Counted from the first letter of the stretch, positions 36,534 to 46,571 are shown. The stretch is 64,000 bases of DNA from Daejeonella lutea (GCF_900168015.1 NZ_FUYR01000005.1:62001-126000), one strand, 5' to 3'. A program made the numbers and translations. The notes: generated from the letters alone by a model not told the origin.

Positions 36534-38213
36534 TTAAATATTACCTTTTTTTAATTCCGCAACAGCATAATCTACTGCACGGGCAGTCATCGCCATATAT
36601 GTTAATGATGGATTCTGACATGCAGCTGAAGTCATGGCGGCACCATCAGTCACGAAAACATTCGTTGCATCCCAAACCTGATTGTATTTGTTCAGAACCG
36701 AAGTCTTTGGATCATGACCCATGCGAGCTGTGCCCATTTCATGAATGCCCATTCCAAGGGTATATCCATTGTCAAACGTTTCTACATTTTTTAACCCCGC
36801 GGCTTCCAGCATATCTTTGGCATCCTGCATCATGTCCTTCCGCATTTTAATCTCGTTCTCCTTAATCTCAGCATCAATAGAAAGGACATTCAATCCCCAC
36901 TTATCCTTCTTAGTTTTGTCCAGGGTAACCTTGTTTTCATGGTAAGGAAGGGTTTCTCCAAATGCGGTGATCCCCATTCTCCAGCCTCCCGGCTCACATA
37001 GCGCATCTTTGAAGTCGCCACCTATACTCATCTCGGCTACATTTCTACCCCAGCCTTCCCGGCTGGCTGAACCCTGGTATCCAAATCCGCGAAGATAATC
37101 TCTCTTCTCATCTCCCAGATTACGAAAGCGGGGGATGTATATTCCATTTGCCCTGCGCCCGTAATAATATTTATCGTCGTATCCTTCCGCCTGGCCCGCA
37201 GCTCCCAGCCTGAAATGATGGTCCATGAGATTGTGGCCGAGCTGACCGCTGCTGCTCCCCAAACCGCCATCCCAAACGTCAGTTGCAGAATTCATCAATA
37301 TCCAGGTTGAATTAAGGGCAGAGGCATTCAGAAAAATGACTTTAGCGAAATACTCGTACGTCTTGTTTGTTTCCGCGTCGAGTACCTCAACACCCTTTGC
37401 CTTTTTGGTGTCCTTATCATAAAGAATCTTAGTGACAATTGAAAATGGGCGAAGTGTCAGATTTCCTGTAGCAACTGCAGCTGGTAACGTTGATGATTGG
37501 GTACTGAAATAGGCCCCAAACGGGCAACCCAACCAGCATTTATTTCTATACTGGCAATTTGTGCGACTTTGCAGGGGCTGAGTAATGTTGGCAACCCGTC
37601 CTATTACCATATTTCGGGCTCCCTTGAAATGGGCTTTTATACGTGCTGCGACATCTTTTTCTACAACGTTCATTTCCATGGCAGGCTGAAAATCTCCATC
37701 TGGCAATTGCGAGAGACCGTCACGGTTCCCGCTGATGCCTGCGAAGCGTTCAACATAGCCATACCATTTCTCCAGGTCTTTATAACGGATCGGCCAATCT
37801 ACAGCAACCCCTTCTTTTGCGTTAGCTTCAAAATCCAGATCACTCAATCGGTAACTTTGCCTGCCCCACATCAGGGAACGTCCGCCAACGTGGTATCCGC
37901 GATACCAGTCAAAACGTTTTACCTCCGTATAAGGACTCTCTTTATCTTTAACCCAATAATCAAGATTCTTCTCATTTAATGGATAATCTCTTTTCAAGAC
38001 TGGGTAGTTTTCAATCATCTCCTGGGTCCTGCCACCGCGGTGCGGAAAATCCCATGGGTTTTTTGTGGCGTTCACATAATCCTTAATATGCTCAATATTT
38101 CGCCCGCGTTCCAGCATTATGGTTTTAAGGCCCTTTTCGGTTAATTCCTTGGCAGCCCATCCGCCGCTGATCCCTGAGCCAATTACAATTGCATCATAAG
38201 TATTGTCAGCCAT
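36534..38213 (-). CDS. GMC family FAD oxidoreductase, likely glucoside 3-dehydrogenase
   Basis: A 559-residue flavoenzyme. FAD-binding VIGSGISGGWAAKEL lies at 10-24, and the catalytic pair is His491 (MGIHEMGTARMG) and Asn534 (CQNPSLTYMA). A cysteine cluster NCQYRNKCWLGC (Cys220, 226, 230) resembles the iron-sulfur site of bacterial FAD-glucose dehydrogenases. The pairing with a subunit-3 gene 4 bp downstream is typical of glucoside 3-dehydrogenase complexes, which oxidise C3 of glucosides and disaccharides and give electrons to cytochrome c. No own signal peptide. Specificity for C3 is inferred from the neighbourhood. Confidence 0.88.
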   Translation of the reverse strand: MADNTYDAIVIGSGISGGWAAKELTEKGLKTIMLERGRNIEHIKDYVNATKNPWDFPHRGGRTQEMIENYPVLKRDYPLNEKNLDYWVKDKESPYTEVKRFDWYRGYHVGGRSLMWGRQSYRLSDLDFEANAKEGVAVDWPIRYKDLEKWYGYVERFAGISGNRDGLSQLPDGDFQPAMEMNVVEKDVAARIKAHFKGARNMVIGRVANITQPLQSRTNCQYRNKCWLGCPFGAYFSTQSSTLPAAVATGNLTLRPFSIVTKILYDKDTKKAKGVEVLDAETNKTYEYFAKVIFLNASALNSTWILMNSATDVWDGGLGSSSGQLGHNLMDHHFRLGAAGQAEGYDDKYYYGRRANGIYIPRFRNLGDEKRDYLRGFGYQGSASREGWGRNVAEMSIGGDFKDALCEPGGWRMGITAFGETLPYHENKVTLDKTKKDKWGLNVLSIDAEIKENEIKMRKDMMQDAKDMLEAAGLKNVETFDNGYTLGMGIHEMGTARMGHDPKTSVLNKYNQVWDATNVFVTDGAAMTSAACQNPSLTYMAMTARAVDYAVAELKKGNI

Positions 38214-38303
38214 TTGTGTTAAACTATTTAGGTTGTAAGTTATACGTTATTTGCTTTCATTAGACTATTAGTAGGCAAAACTTCCGTTACTTTAGCTTTC
38301 AAA

Positions 38304-39188
38304 CTAAACGTCGCACAAAGCAACTGCCTGCCGCAACGAAGCCAGTTTGTCTGCTTTTACAGGAATAAACTCCTGAGCAACAAATCCTTTAAAACCAGTA
38401 CCCACGATAGCCTTCATTATTGCAGGATAGTTTAATTCCTGAAGTTCATCTAATTCATGTCGCCCCGGAACACCAGCGGTATGATAATGTGCAAAATACT
38501 GATGGTTTGCCTTGATGGTGCGGATCACATCACCCTCATCAATCTGCATATGATAAATATCATAAAGTAATTTAAAATTATCAGAACCAACTCGTTTCAC
38601 CAGCTCAACGCCCCATGGTGTTTTATCGCACTGGTAATCTTTATGATCAATTTTGCTGTTAAGCAGTTCCATTACAAGAGTCACCTTGTGTTTTTCAGCA
38701 AGGGCCATCAATTGCTTAAGTCCCTCGGTACTGTTGCTAAGCCCGGTTTCGTCATCCTTTCCAGCCCTGTTACCGCTAAAGCAGATGAGATTTCTATATC
38801 CCGCTTTAGCCACCAGGGGTATCATATCTGAGTAATTCTTCAGAAGTGTTGAATGATACTGCTTATCGTTAAATCCGTTTACAAGGTTAATTTCAGCTCC
38901 GTTGCACATGCTCGATTCGAGTCCATATTTTTGAAGGATAGGCCAATCCTTTGGACCAACAAGGTCTATCGCTTTAAGTCCCATTTCCTTTGCAGCAATA
39001 GCAAGTTCTTCTACAGAAAGCTGATTAAAACACCATCTGCATACTGAATGGTTGATATTTCCCTTAAGTAAACCTGAATGTGTATTCGTCATTTTACCAA
39101 ATGATGAAAGCATAGTTCCCGTGGACAAGGCAGCAGTTCCAGCGATAATACTTTTAAGGGCGCGCCGGCGATTTTCGTTCTTTGCCAT
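38304..39188 (-). CDS. Tat-exported sugar phosphate isomerase/epimerase family TIM-barrel protein
   Basis: A 294-residue AP-endonuclease-2-type TIM barrel of the hydroxypyruvate-isomerase-like group. It starts with a Tat-type signal, NRRRALKSIIAGTAALSTG (6-24). Metal-site motifs visible are VMELLNSK (Glu in the barrel), LLYDIYHMQ (Asp/His) and VAQEFIP near the end. It probably acts on a keto-sugar in the periplasm. It is in the minus arm of the 3-keto-sugar cluster between the GMC gene and the MFS permease. Confidence 0.85.
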   Translation of the reverse strand: MAKNENRRRALKSIIAGTAALSTGTMLSSFGKMTNTHSGLLKGNINHSVCRWCFNQLSVEELAIAAKEMGLKAIDLVGPKDWPILQKYGLESSMCNGAEINLVNGFNDKQYHSTLLKNYSDMIPLVAKAGYRNLICFSGNRAGKDDETGLSNSTEGLKQLMALAEKHKVTLVMELLNSKIDHKDYQCDKTPWGVELVKRVGSDNFKLLYDIYHMQIDEGDVIRTIKANHQYFAHYHTAGVPGRHELDELQELNYPAIMKAIVGTGFKGFVAQEFIPVKADKLASLRQAVALCDV

Positions 39189-39308
39189 TCGTTTTGAATA
39201 TATTACAACCTAAAATTCATCTCTTTCCCGTACACAGAAAATTGAAAGTCATACAAAATTTAACTTTTCACCTACAGTGACAATATCAATCTACATGCTG
39301 GCCAATAA

Positions 39309-40553
39309 TCAACTGCCAGTTTTTAATCTTAAATCATCCTCTTTTTTCTGATTAAATGTTACCGCAAAAAGTACTGCTACAGCTGCAGCAATGCCGGCAG
39401 CCACCAACCATATTCCTTGCCAGTCGTGCTGAGTATCGGAGATCTTATAGGCATCACTGACCAAACCAGCTACCCAAAATCCGATCAGCATGCCTATACC
39501 ATAAGTAGCGAGTGCGATAAGACCCTGAGCAGAGCTCTTGTATTTTTTCCCAGCTTTTGAGTCGGTGTATATTTGACCTGAGACGAAGAAGAAATCATAG
39601 CATATACCATGCAGGGCAATTCCAATGATCAGCATAAAGCTTAAATCACTTGGGTTACCATAGGCGAAAAGCGCATAACGTGCAGCCCAGGCCAGCATAC
39701 CTACAAGTATTGTTTTTTTGAAACCATACTTGCTGAAGAACACAGGCAATAACAATAGGAACAATACTTCTGAAATTTGTCCGATTGTCATTTTACCTGT
39801 CGGATTTGCAACTCCCAGCTCTGAAAGGAAAAGATTCGCATTCTGGTAGTAAAATGCCAGGGGTATACAGATCAATATAGACGAAACAAAAAATATCAGA
39901 AAATTTTTATTGCCAAGCAGCTTTAAAGCGTCCAGGCCAATAATATCAGAAATCGTAACCTTCTCCCCTTTTTCAACGGCTGGCGGAGTTTTCGGAAGCG
40001 TGAAGCTGAATAAGCCTAAAACTGCGGAAACAATTGCTGCCATCATAAATGTATTTCTCAATAAGCCCTCAGAAACACCTTCTGCAGAGTCCCAATGGAA
40101 AACGAAGCTTATGCAAAGCCCGGCAACAATCCAACCAATCGTACCCCAGATCCGGATGGATGAAAACTCCTTTTCAGGATCCTTCATCTGATTAAAAGAG
40201 ACTGAATTGACCAGGGCCAATGTGGGCATAAACATGATCATGTATGCGAATACATATGGATAGAATCCTGCAAAATCTGTCGAATTATACATTTGAAACA
40301 TCAGAACTGCCCCGATCAGGTGAAGAATCCCGAGGATCTTTTCAGCATTAAAATACCTGTCGGCAATTAGACCGATAATGAACGGAGCTATAATAGCACC
40401 GAACGACTGAGTAGAAAAAACAGCTGCGGTTTGTGAACCTGTGGCAGAGAGCTCTTTACCCAAAAAAGTCCCGAGAGTTACAAACCAGGCCCCCCAGATA
40501 AAGAATTCCATAAACATCATTAGTGATAATTTGACACGATTGGTAGGGCTCAT
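39309..40553 (-). CDS. MFS permease, nucleoside:H+ symporter-like
   Basis: Inner-membrane secondary transporter of 414 residues with 12 hydrophobic segments. The N-terminal MMFMEFFIWGAWFVTLG and the layout resemble the NupG/XapB nucleoside-permease family. In Bacteroidota, members of this family often lie in sugar clusters. It is the first gene of the minus arm of the 3-keto-sugar cluster, so it is more likely to import an oxidised sugar than a nucleoside. It is divergent from the giant ThuA fusion gene. Confidence 0.87.
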   Translation of the reverse strand: MSPTNRVKLSLMMFMEFFIWGAWFVTLGTFLGKELSATGSQTAAVFSTQSFGAIIAPFIIGLIADRYFNAEKILGILHLIGAVLMFQMYNSTDFAGFYPYVFAYMIMFMPTLALVNSVSFNQMKDPEKEFSSIRIWGTIGWIVAGLCISFVFHWDSAEGVSEGLLRNTFMMAAIVSAVLGLFSFTLPKTPPAVEKGEKVTISDIIGLDALKLLGNKNFLIFFVSSILICIPLAFYYQNANLFLSELGVANPTGKMTIGQISEVLFLLLLPVFFSKYGFKKTILVGMLAWAARYALFAYGNPSDLSFMLIIGIALHGICYDFFFVSGQIYTDSKAGKKYKSSAQGLIALATYGIGMLIGFWVAGLVSDAYKISDTQHDWQGIWLVAAGIAAAVAVLFAVTFNQKKEDDLRLKTGS

Positions 40554-40947
40554 AGCTTCAAAAATTGGTTTTTAGTTTGAATCGAAATAATAAAAAATTA
40601 ATGAAAATAAAGCAAAACGGCGATGTAAACTACTGATTATAAGGCTTTGGTGTAAGTTATACACGAAGTACTTATATTTTTATGGCTTAACATAGCGTAA
40701 ATGCAATATTTGAATAATGTAATTTAGTTTACTTGTATTAAATAAATGTATATTTTTATTTTTAAAAATCATACTAGCCGAATAAAAAGACAACAAGACA
40801 GAAGCGAACGAACTTGTAATAACACCTTCGCTAGCTTTTCCGGAAGATGTTTGTTCAGCAATGGAACAAGTATGACATTTTACATTATGTACAAAGATCT
40901 GAAACGCTTGTTCCGTGTCTTCATTCCAATACCGTAATATAACCAAC
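40554..40947. other. 394-bp divergent control region of the 3-keto-sugar cluster
   Basis: The two arms of the cluster are transcribed outward from here. It holds the palindrome GTGTAAGTTATACAC at 40650-40664, long A/T tracts at about 40730-40770, and GGAACAAG/CTTGTTCC inverted words at about 40864 and 40908. No real gene was found; the open frames on both strands here have no recognisable product. No cluster-specific regulator gene is present in the window. Confidence 0.5.
40650..40664. promoter_or_regulatory. Palindrome GTGTA-N5-TACAC in the cluster control region
   Basis: Same arms and 5-bp spacer as the site at 17959-17973 by the NUDIX-type regulator. It is 97 bp before the MFS start and 284 bp before the ThuA-fusion start. 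Caution: the words TGTAAGTTATAC also occur at about 38238 in junk-like sequence upstream of the GMC gene, so this could be part of a repeat family instead. Confidence 0.35.
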
Positions 40948-43900
40948 ATGAGAAATTCTACCCTTGTATTAATAGCCACAGGAATACTGCTGTCGCTGTT
41001 TTCTTTCCGTTTACTGAAACAAACGGTAAAGCCACGGATTTTGGTTTTTAGTAAAACGGCCGGCTTTCGCCATGAATCGATTGCCGCCGGCAAAGCAGCA
41101 ATTATTAAACTAGGTAAAGAACAGGGTTTCCTGGTCGACACAACAGAAAGTGTCAGCTATTTTACAGAAGATTCGTTGAAAAAATATAAGGCAGTTGTTT
41201 TCCTGAGCACAACGGGCAATATTCTAAACGCCCCTCAGCAAATTGCATTTGAGCGTTATATCCAGGCCGGCGGCGGGTATGCCGGAGTTCATGCAGCTGC
41301 CGATACAGAATACGACTGGGAATGGTATGGCAAACTGGTCGGCGGGTATTTTCTCAGTCATCCCAAAACTCAGGAAGCTGTTGTCAATGTTACCGATCGG
41401 GCAAATGCATCAACGAGTCACCTTCCGGAAAAATGGAAACGTACTGACGAGTGGTATAATTATAAAACGCTAAATCCTAATGTCAGGGTCCTGGCTTCGC
41501 TGGATGAATCGAGCTATGAAGGCGGCAAAAACGGAAGCAATCATCCAATTGCCTGGTATCATCAATATGACGGAGGTCGAGCGTTCTACACAGGAATGGG
41601 ACACACCAAAGAATCTTTTGATGATCCTTTATATCTCAAACACCTGTTGGGAGGTATTAAATATGCGATTGGAAATAATGTTGTTTTAAATTATTCTAAA
41701 GCAACAACAGCGAAAGCTCCCGAGGAAAACAGATTTGTTCGTACAATTCTGACACAGGGAACTCTGTTTGAACCTACTGAGATGACCATCCTTCCAAATC
41801 TGGACATCCTCCTTGTTCAACGTCGTGGGGAAATCATGCTTTATAAGGAACAAACAAAGACCATAAGCCAGATCGCATCGCTGGATGTTTATTCTAAAAC
41901 ATCCGTTCCCGGAGTTAATGCTGAAGAAGGTATTCTAGGTCTTGCCGCCGATCCTAATTTTAAAGAGAACAATTATGTTTATATCTACTATAGTCCGATA
42001 GACACTTCCGTTAATCGCTTATCCCGGTTTAAATTCGTCAACGACAAACTGGACAAGTCCTCTGAGAAAATTATTCTTCAGCTTTATTCGCAGCGTGAAA
42101 TCTGCTGCCATACCGGTGGATCAATTGCCTTTGGACCAGACGGACTTTTATATCTTTCAACTGGCGATAATTCAACCCCATTTGATGTGCCAAATCAACA
42201 GTTTACAAACAAAGGATTTGGACCTATGGACAATCGCCCGGGGCTTGAGCAATATGATGCGGGCCGAAGTTCTGGTAACACCAACGATCTGCGTGGAAAA
42301 ATCCTGCGGATAAAACTTAAGCCTGACGGCTCGTATGAAATTCCTGCAGGCAACCTCTTTCCCCCAAATACTCCATTAACAAGACCAGAAATCTATGTGA
42401 TGGGAAATAGAAATCCTTACCGGATTTCAATCGATAGTAAAACTAATTTCCTATACTGGGGTGAGGTTGGCCCTGATGCAAATGCCGATAGCCCTGAGAG
42501 GGGCCCTCGGGGATATGACGAATTGAATCAAGCCAGAAAAGCAGGTTTCTTCGGCTGGCCTTATTTTGTAGGAAACAATTATGCCTACAGACAATATGAT
42601 TACAAAACGGGAACCAGCGGCGAGCCTTTTGACAAGTTGAAACCCGTTAACAATTCTCCAAACAATACCGGATTAAAAGAGCTCCCTTCGGTAGAACCTG
42701 CATTTATTTGGTATCCATATGCGGAATCAAAGGAATTTCCGCAATTAGGTACAGGTGGCAGAAATGCGGAGGCCGGGCCGGTTTATCACAGTGAGCTATA
42801 TCCCAAAGAAACGCGTTATCCGGCGTATTATGATAATAAGCTATTTATGTATGACTGGATACGTGGATGGGTGAAGGCTGTTACTATGCACCCTAATGGG
42901 GATTATGATAATATGGAGCCATTCATGGGATCGTCACCATTTATTGCACCGATTGATATGGAAGTTGGACCGGATGGAAGACTGTATGTGTTAGAATATG
43001 GAAAAGGGTGGTTCACCCAAAATCCAGATGCCGGATTAATAAGGATCGATTATATTTCGGGAAATCGTCCGCCTAAGGTCGATGACCTTGTCATCACCAA
43101 TACAAGCGGTACCATGCCATACAAGCTGCAGGCAAAGGTGATTGCGAGTGATCCGGACAACGATGCATTGAGTTACGTTTGGGATCTCGGTAACGGAACT
43201 AAAAAAACTACCATTCAACCTTCAATCGAATATGTGTATCCCAAAGCGGGTGAGTTCCCTGTCAGCGTAGAAGTAATCGACAAAACAAAAGCAAGCACTT
43301 CGAGTGTAAAGAAAAATGTGTTTGCGGGTAATTCCAGACCGAAGCTGAACGTCGCATTAAAAGGAAATAAAACATTCTATTTTCCGGGCAAGCCAATCAG
43401 CTATGAGATTTTGGTAACTGATCAGGGATCAAATGTCAACAGAAGTAAAATATACGTTGCCAGCAATTATACCAAAGGGACCGATATGGCCGGGGCGGCT
43501 CTTGGTCATCAGGAAGTACCTGATGTCCAAATTGGCGAGGGATTAATGCTAAAGTCAGATTGTTCCGCATGCCATAAAGTAAACGCTGTTTCAGTTGGTC
43601 CGTCATTTACAGCAGTCTCCAATAAGTATCAAACACAGGCAAATGCAATAAATTATATTGCGACAAAGATATTGAAAGGCAGCAGCGGAGTCTGGGGCGA
43701 GGTGGCGATGCCGGCACATGCAACAATGCCTGAATCTGATGCACAAAAAATTGCGCAATATGTATTATCGCTTGGGAGCAAAAGCTCTTCAAAACCAAGC
43801 TTACCCGCGCAAGGTCAGATAATCCCTGAATCAGGCTCAGAAGAAAATAACACTTTTGTGATCAATGCATCGTATACCGATGCTGGTTCTGCCGGGGTAA

Positions 43901-44328
43901 ATCCCCTGACCGGTACTGGAGCTGCTTACCTTCGAAGTAATGTCATTAATGCGCGTGAAATAACTCAGCGGGCACGTTTAGCTTTGAAAGATTCCACTTC
44001 AACCGGCCTGATTGCTTATCCGCAAAATGATGGGTGGATAAAACTTAAAGGTATTGACCTTACCGGCATTGGCAGTATTGACCTGAGTTCCTTAAATGGA
44101 AATGAGGCTGGATCTTATTCGGTCGAAGTGAGGTTAGATCAGGAAAATGGAAAGTTAATAGGCAGTTCCGAAATAAATTCAGGTGGTACGCAGAAGCAGC
44201 TCAACTCCCTGATTAATTTACAGTCGGCGGGAGATTCAAAGTTCCATGATTTGTATATCATTGTTAAATCAAACAACGCGATCAGACGAAGGCCATTTCT
44301 TCAATCGATAAAATTTAATTCTATCTAA
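40948..44328 (+). CDS. ThuA / sugar dehydrogenase / PKD / cytochrome c / CBM fusion protein
   Basis: A 1126-residue secreted multidomain protein. I chose the ATG at 40948, which begins with the signal/anchor (MRNSTLVLIATGILLSLFSF); a start at 40915 adds 11 residues. Domains by position: ThuA-like (about 29-245, RILVFSKTAGFRHESI), a PQQ-type glucose/sorbosone dehydrogenase propeller (about 275-690), a PKD fold (about 715-790, DPDNDALSYVWDLGNG), a cytochrome c domain with CSACH (Cys872, Cys875, His876) and a C-terminal carbohydrate-binding module (about 960-1126). ThuA proteins of rhizobia act in 3-keto-trehalose metabolism. It starts the plus arm of the cluster. Confidence 0.88.
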   Translation: MRNSTLVLIATGILLSLFSFRLLKQTVKPRILVFSKTAGFRHESIAAGKAAIIKLGKEQGFLVDTTESVSYFTEDSLKKYKAVVFLSTTGNILNAPQQIAFERYIQAGGGYAGVHAAADTEYDWEWYGKLVGGYFLSHPKTQEAVVNVTDRANASTSHLPEKWKRTDEWYNYKTLNPNVRVLASLDESSYEGGKNGSNHPIAWYHQYDGGRAFYTGMGHTKESFDDPLYLKHLLGGIKYAIGNNVVLNYSKATTAKAPEENRFVRTILTQGTLFEPTEMTILPNLDILLVQRRGEIMLYKEQTKTISQIASLDVYSKTSVPGVNAEEGILGLAADPNFKENNYVYIYYSPIDTSVNRLSRFKFVNDKLDKSSEKIILQLYSQREICCHTGGSIAFGPDGLLYLSTGDNSTPFDVPNQQFTNKGFGPMDNRPGLEQYDAGRSSGNTNDLRGKILRIKLKPDGSYEIPAGNLFPPNTPLTRPEIYVMGNRNPYRISIDSKTNFLYWGEVGPDANADSPERGPRGYDELNQARKAGFFGWPYFVGNNYAYRQYDYKTGTSGEPFDKLKPVNNSPNNTGLKELPSVEPAFIWYPYAESKEFPQLGTGGRNAEAGPVYHSELYPKETRYPAYYDNKLFMYDWIRGWVKAVTMHPNGDYDNMEPFMGSSPFIAPIDMEVGPDGRLYVLEYGKGWFTQNPDAGLIRIDYISGNRPPKVDDLVITNTSGTMPYKLQAKVIASDPDNDALSYVWDLGNGTKKTTIQPSIEYVYPKAGEFPVSVEVIDKTKASTSSVKKNVFAGNSRPKLNVALKGNKTFYFPGKPISYEILVTDQGSNVNRSKIYVASNYTKGTDMAGAALGHQEVPDVQIGEGLMLKSDCSACHKVNAVSVGPSFTAVSNKYQTQANAINYIATKILKGSSGVWGEVAMPAHATMPESDAQKIAQYVLSLGSKSSSKPSLPAQGQIIPESGSEENNTFVINASYTDAGSAGVNPLTGTGAAYLRSNVINAREITQRARLALKDSTSTGLIAYPQNDGWIKLKGIDLTGIGSIDLSSLNGNEAGSYSVEVRLDQENGKLIGSSEINSGGTQKQLNSLINLQSAGDSKFHDLYIIVKSNNAIRRRPFLQSIKFNSI

Positions 44329-44342
44329 TATTAATACAGTTT

Positions 44343-45509
44343 ATGAACAGAAAATTAAGAATGGGCATGGTTGGCGGCGGAAAGGATGCCTTCATTGGCG
44401 CCATCCACAGAATTGCTGCCAATATGGATGGGCTTGTAGAACTTAGCTGCGGAGCTTTAAGTATAAACCCCGAAATAGCACGCGAAAGTGGTAAAATGTT
44501 ATTCCTTCCGGAAGAGAGAACATATCTCACTTTCGAAGAAATGATCGAAAAAGAAACTAAGCTTCCGGCGGATCAGAAAATTGACTTCGTAACTATTGTA
44601 ACCCCGAACTTTGCACATTTTGCACCTGCGATGATGGCCCTCGACAATGGATTTCACGTAGTTATCGAAAAGCCTATAGCATTTACACTGGATGAAGCAA
44701 AACAACTTCAGCAGAAAGTTAAGGAAACGGGCCTTATCCTGCTTCTCACTCATACATATGCAGGTTATCCAATGGTAAAACAAGCCAAGCAGATGATTAA
44801 GGATAATGTGCTTGGCAAAGTTCGAAAGATATGGGTAGAATATCCGCAAGGATGGTTAAGCCGCTTATCTGAACGTGAAGGAAATGCTCAGGCAGCTTGG
44901 CGAACAGATCCCAAGAAATCCGGAAAAAGTGGAAGCATGGGAGATATCGGGACGCACGCAGCTCACTTAGCTGAATACATTTCAGGCCTAAAGATCACTA
45001 AAGTATGTGCTGATCTAAACATAGTTGTTGAAGGGCGCCAGCTGGATGACGACGGAAATGTATTGTTGAAGTTTGATAACGGAGCAAATGGTGTGCTTAT
45101 GGCATCACAGGTTGCAGCTGGTGAGGAAAATGCACTAAAAATCCGGGTTTACTGTGAAAATGGCGGTCTGGAATGGGCTCAGCATGAACCTAATACATTA
45201 CTTGTAAAATGGCTGGACAGACCGACCGAAATATTACGCGCGGGTGCAGGTTACACCGACAGGCTCTCTTCATATGCTACCCATAATTGCAGAACACCAG
45301 GAGGCCATCCTGAAGGATATCTTGAAGCATTCGGAAATCTCTACCGGAATTTCGCACTTGCACTTTCTGCCAGAATCGATGGGACAGAAGCTTCGGCTGA
45401 AATCCTCGATTTCCCTTCGGTAGAAGAAGGTATTCGCGGAATGGCGTTCATCGACAACGTTGTTCGAAGCAACGAGAGTACTGAAAAATGGACTGATTAC
45501 ACGGTTTAA
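44343..45509 (+). CDS. Gfo/Idh/MocA family oxidoreductase, ThuB-like context
   Basis: A 388-residue cytoplasmic NAD(P)-linked oxidoreductase: nucleotide loop GMVGGGKDAFIG (8-19, with a longer loop than usual), VIEKPIAF (Lys in the EKP motif, about 110-117) and a C-terminal domain with GDIGTHAAHLAEY. No signal peptide. It lies 14 bp after the ThuA fusion gene and 9 bp before the isomerase. In rhizobia a Gfo/Idh/MocA partner (ThuB) works with ThuA on 3-keto disaccharides, so a keto-sugar reductase or dehydrogenase role is likely. Confidence 0.88.
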   Translation: MNRKLRMGMVGGGKDAFIGAIHRIAANMDGLVELSCGALSINPEIARESGKMLFLPEERTYLTFEEMIEKETKLPADQKIDFVTIVTPNFAHFAPAMMALDNGFHVVIEKPIAFTLDEAKQLQQKVKETGLILLLTHTYAGYPMVKQAKQMIKDNVLGKVRKIWVEYPQGWLSRLSEREGNAQAAWRTDPKKSGKSGSMGDIGTHAAHLAEYISGLKITKVCADLNIVVEGRQLDDDGNVLLKFDNGANGVLMASQVAAGEENALKIRVYCENGGLEWAQHEPNTLLVKWLDRPTEILRAGAGYTDRLSSYATHNCRTPGGHPEGYLEAFGNLYRNFALALSARIDGTEASAEILDFPSVEEGIRGMAFIDNVVRSNESTEKWTDYTV

Positions 45510-45518
45510 TTCTAGGAT

Positions 45519-46571
45519 ATGAAAACGATAAAAGGACCAGGAGTATTTCTTGCACAATTTATTAGCGACGACGCACCGTTTAACAGCCTCGAATCTATTT
45601 GCAAGTGGGCTAAAAGCCTGGGTTTTGTGGGAGTTCAAATCCCAACATTGGATCCCCGCTTCATCGATTTGCAAAAGGCTGCTGAAAGTAAAACCTATGC
45701 AGACGAGATTAAAGGTGTTGTAAATTCATGCGGGCTTGAGATCACGGAACTGTCAACTCACTTACAAGGTCAACTGGTAGCCGTTAATCCAGCTTTTGAT
45801 CAGCCATTTGATGCCTTTGCGCCAGCTCATCTACAAAATAATCCGAAAGCCAGACAGGAATGGGCAGTTCAGCAAATGAAATATGCCGCAACAGCGTCCA
45901 AAAATCTGGGTTTGAATGCACATGCAACTTTCAGCGGATCATTATTATGGCATATGTGGCACCCCTGGCCTCAAAGAGCGGACGGTTTAGTGGATATGGC
46001 TTTCACTGAACTTGCTAAACGCTGGACACCAATCCTTGACCATTTCGATAAAGAAGGTGTGGATGTGTGTTATGAAATCCACCCGGGTGAGGACCTTTTT
46101 GATGGAGTCACTTATGAAATGTTCCTGGAAAAAGTTAACAACCATCCTCGCGCATGTCTGTTGTACGACCCGTCACACTTTGTCCTCCAGCAGCTGGATT
46201 ACATTCAGTACATCGATCATTATCATGAACGCATTAAAGCATTCCATGTTAAAGATGCTGAATTCAACGCTACTGGAAAACAAGGAACCTTTGGAGGATA
46301 CCAAAGCTGGGCCAATCGTGCAGGGCGTTATCGTTCTCCAGGCGATGGCCAGGTAGACTTCAAAAAAATCTTCAGTAAATTAACTCAGTATGATTATTCT
46401 GGCTGGGCAGTCATGGAATGGGAATGCTGTATTAAACACCCTGAGGACGGAGCCCGCGAAGGTGCTGTATTCATCAAGGATAACATTATACGGGTTACCG
46501 AGAAAGCATTTGACGATTTTGCGTCTGGCGCCAGCAATGATGATATCAACCGCAAGATTTTAGGAATTTAA
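45519..46571 (+). CDS. Sugar phosphate isomerase/epimerase family protein, cytoplasmic
   Basis: A 350-residue TIM-barrel metalloenzyme of the same superfamily as the exported protein at 38304, but with no signal. Metal-site segments include VCYEIHPGED (Glu/His), LLYDPSHF (Asp/His), AFHVKDAEF (His) and WAVMEWECC (Glu). Close spacing (9 bp) to the Gfo/Idh/MocA gene suggests they act in series on the same imported keto-sugar. The reaction is inferred. Confidence 0.87.
   Translation: MKTIKGPGVFLAQFISDDAPFNSLESICKWAKSLGFVGVQIPTLDPRFIDLQKAAESKTYADEIKGVVNSCGLEITELSTHLQGQLVAVNPAFDQPFDAFAPAHLQNNPKARQEWAVQQMKYAATASKNLGLNAHATFSGSLLWHMWHPWPQRADGLVDMAFTELAKRWTPILDHFDKEGVDVCYEIHPGEDLFDGVTYEMFLEKVNNHPRACLLYDPSHFVLQQLDYIQYIDHYHERIKAFHVKDAEFNATGKQGTFGGYQSWANRAGRYRSPGDGQVDFKKIFSKLTQYDYSGWAVMEWECCIKHPEDGAREGAVFIKDNIIRVTEKAFDDFASGASNDDINRKILGI

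Noticed and set aside
38230-38260. TGTAAGTTATAC near 38238 as an additional operator of the NUDIX regulator
   Set aside because: The arms are not symmetric (TTGTA...TACGT) and the sequence resembles degenerate intergenic repeats.
40680-41141. 153-codon open frame on the minus strand across the cluster control region
   Set aside because: Overlaps the start of the ThuA fusion gene in antisense, has no family resemblance, and its cysteine-rich part is not in a recognised metal motif.
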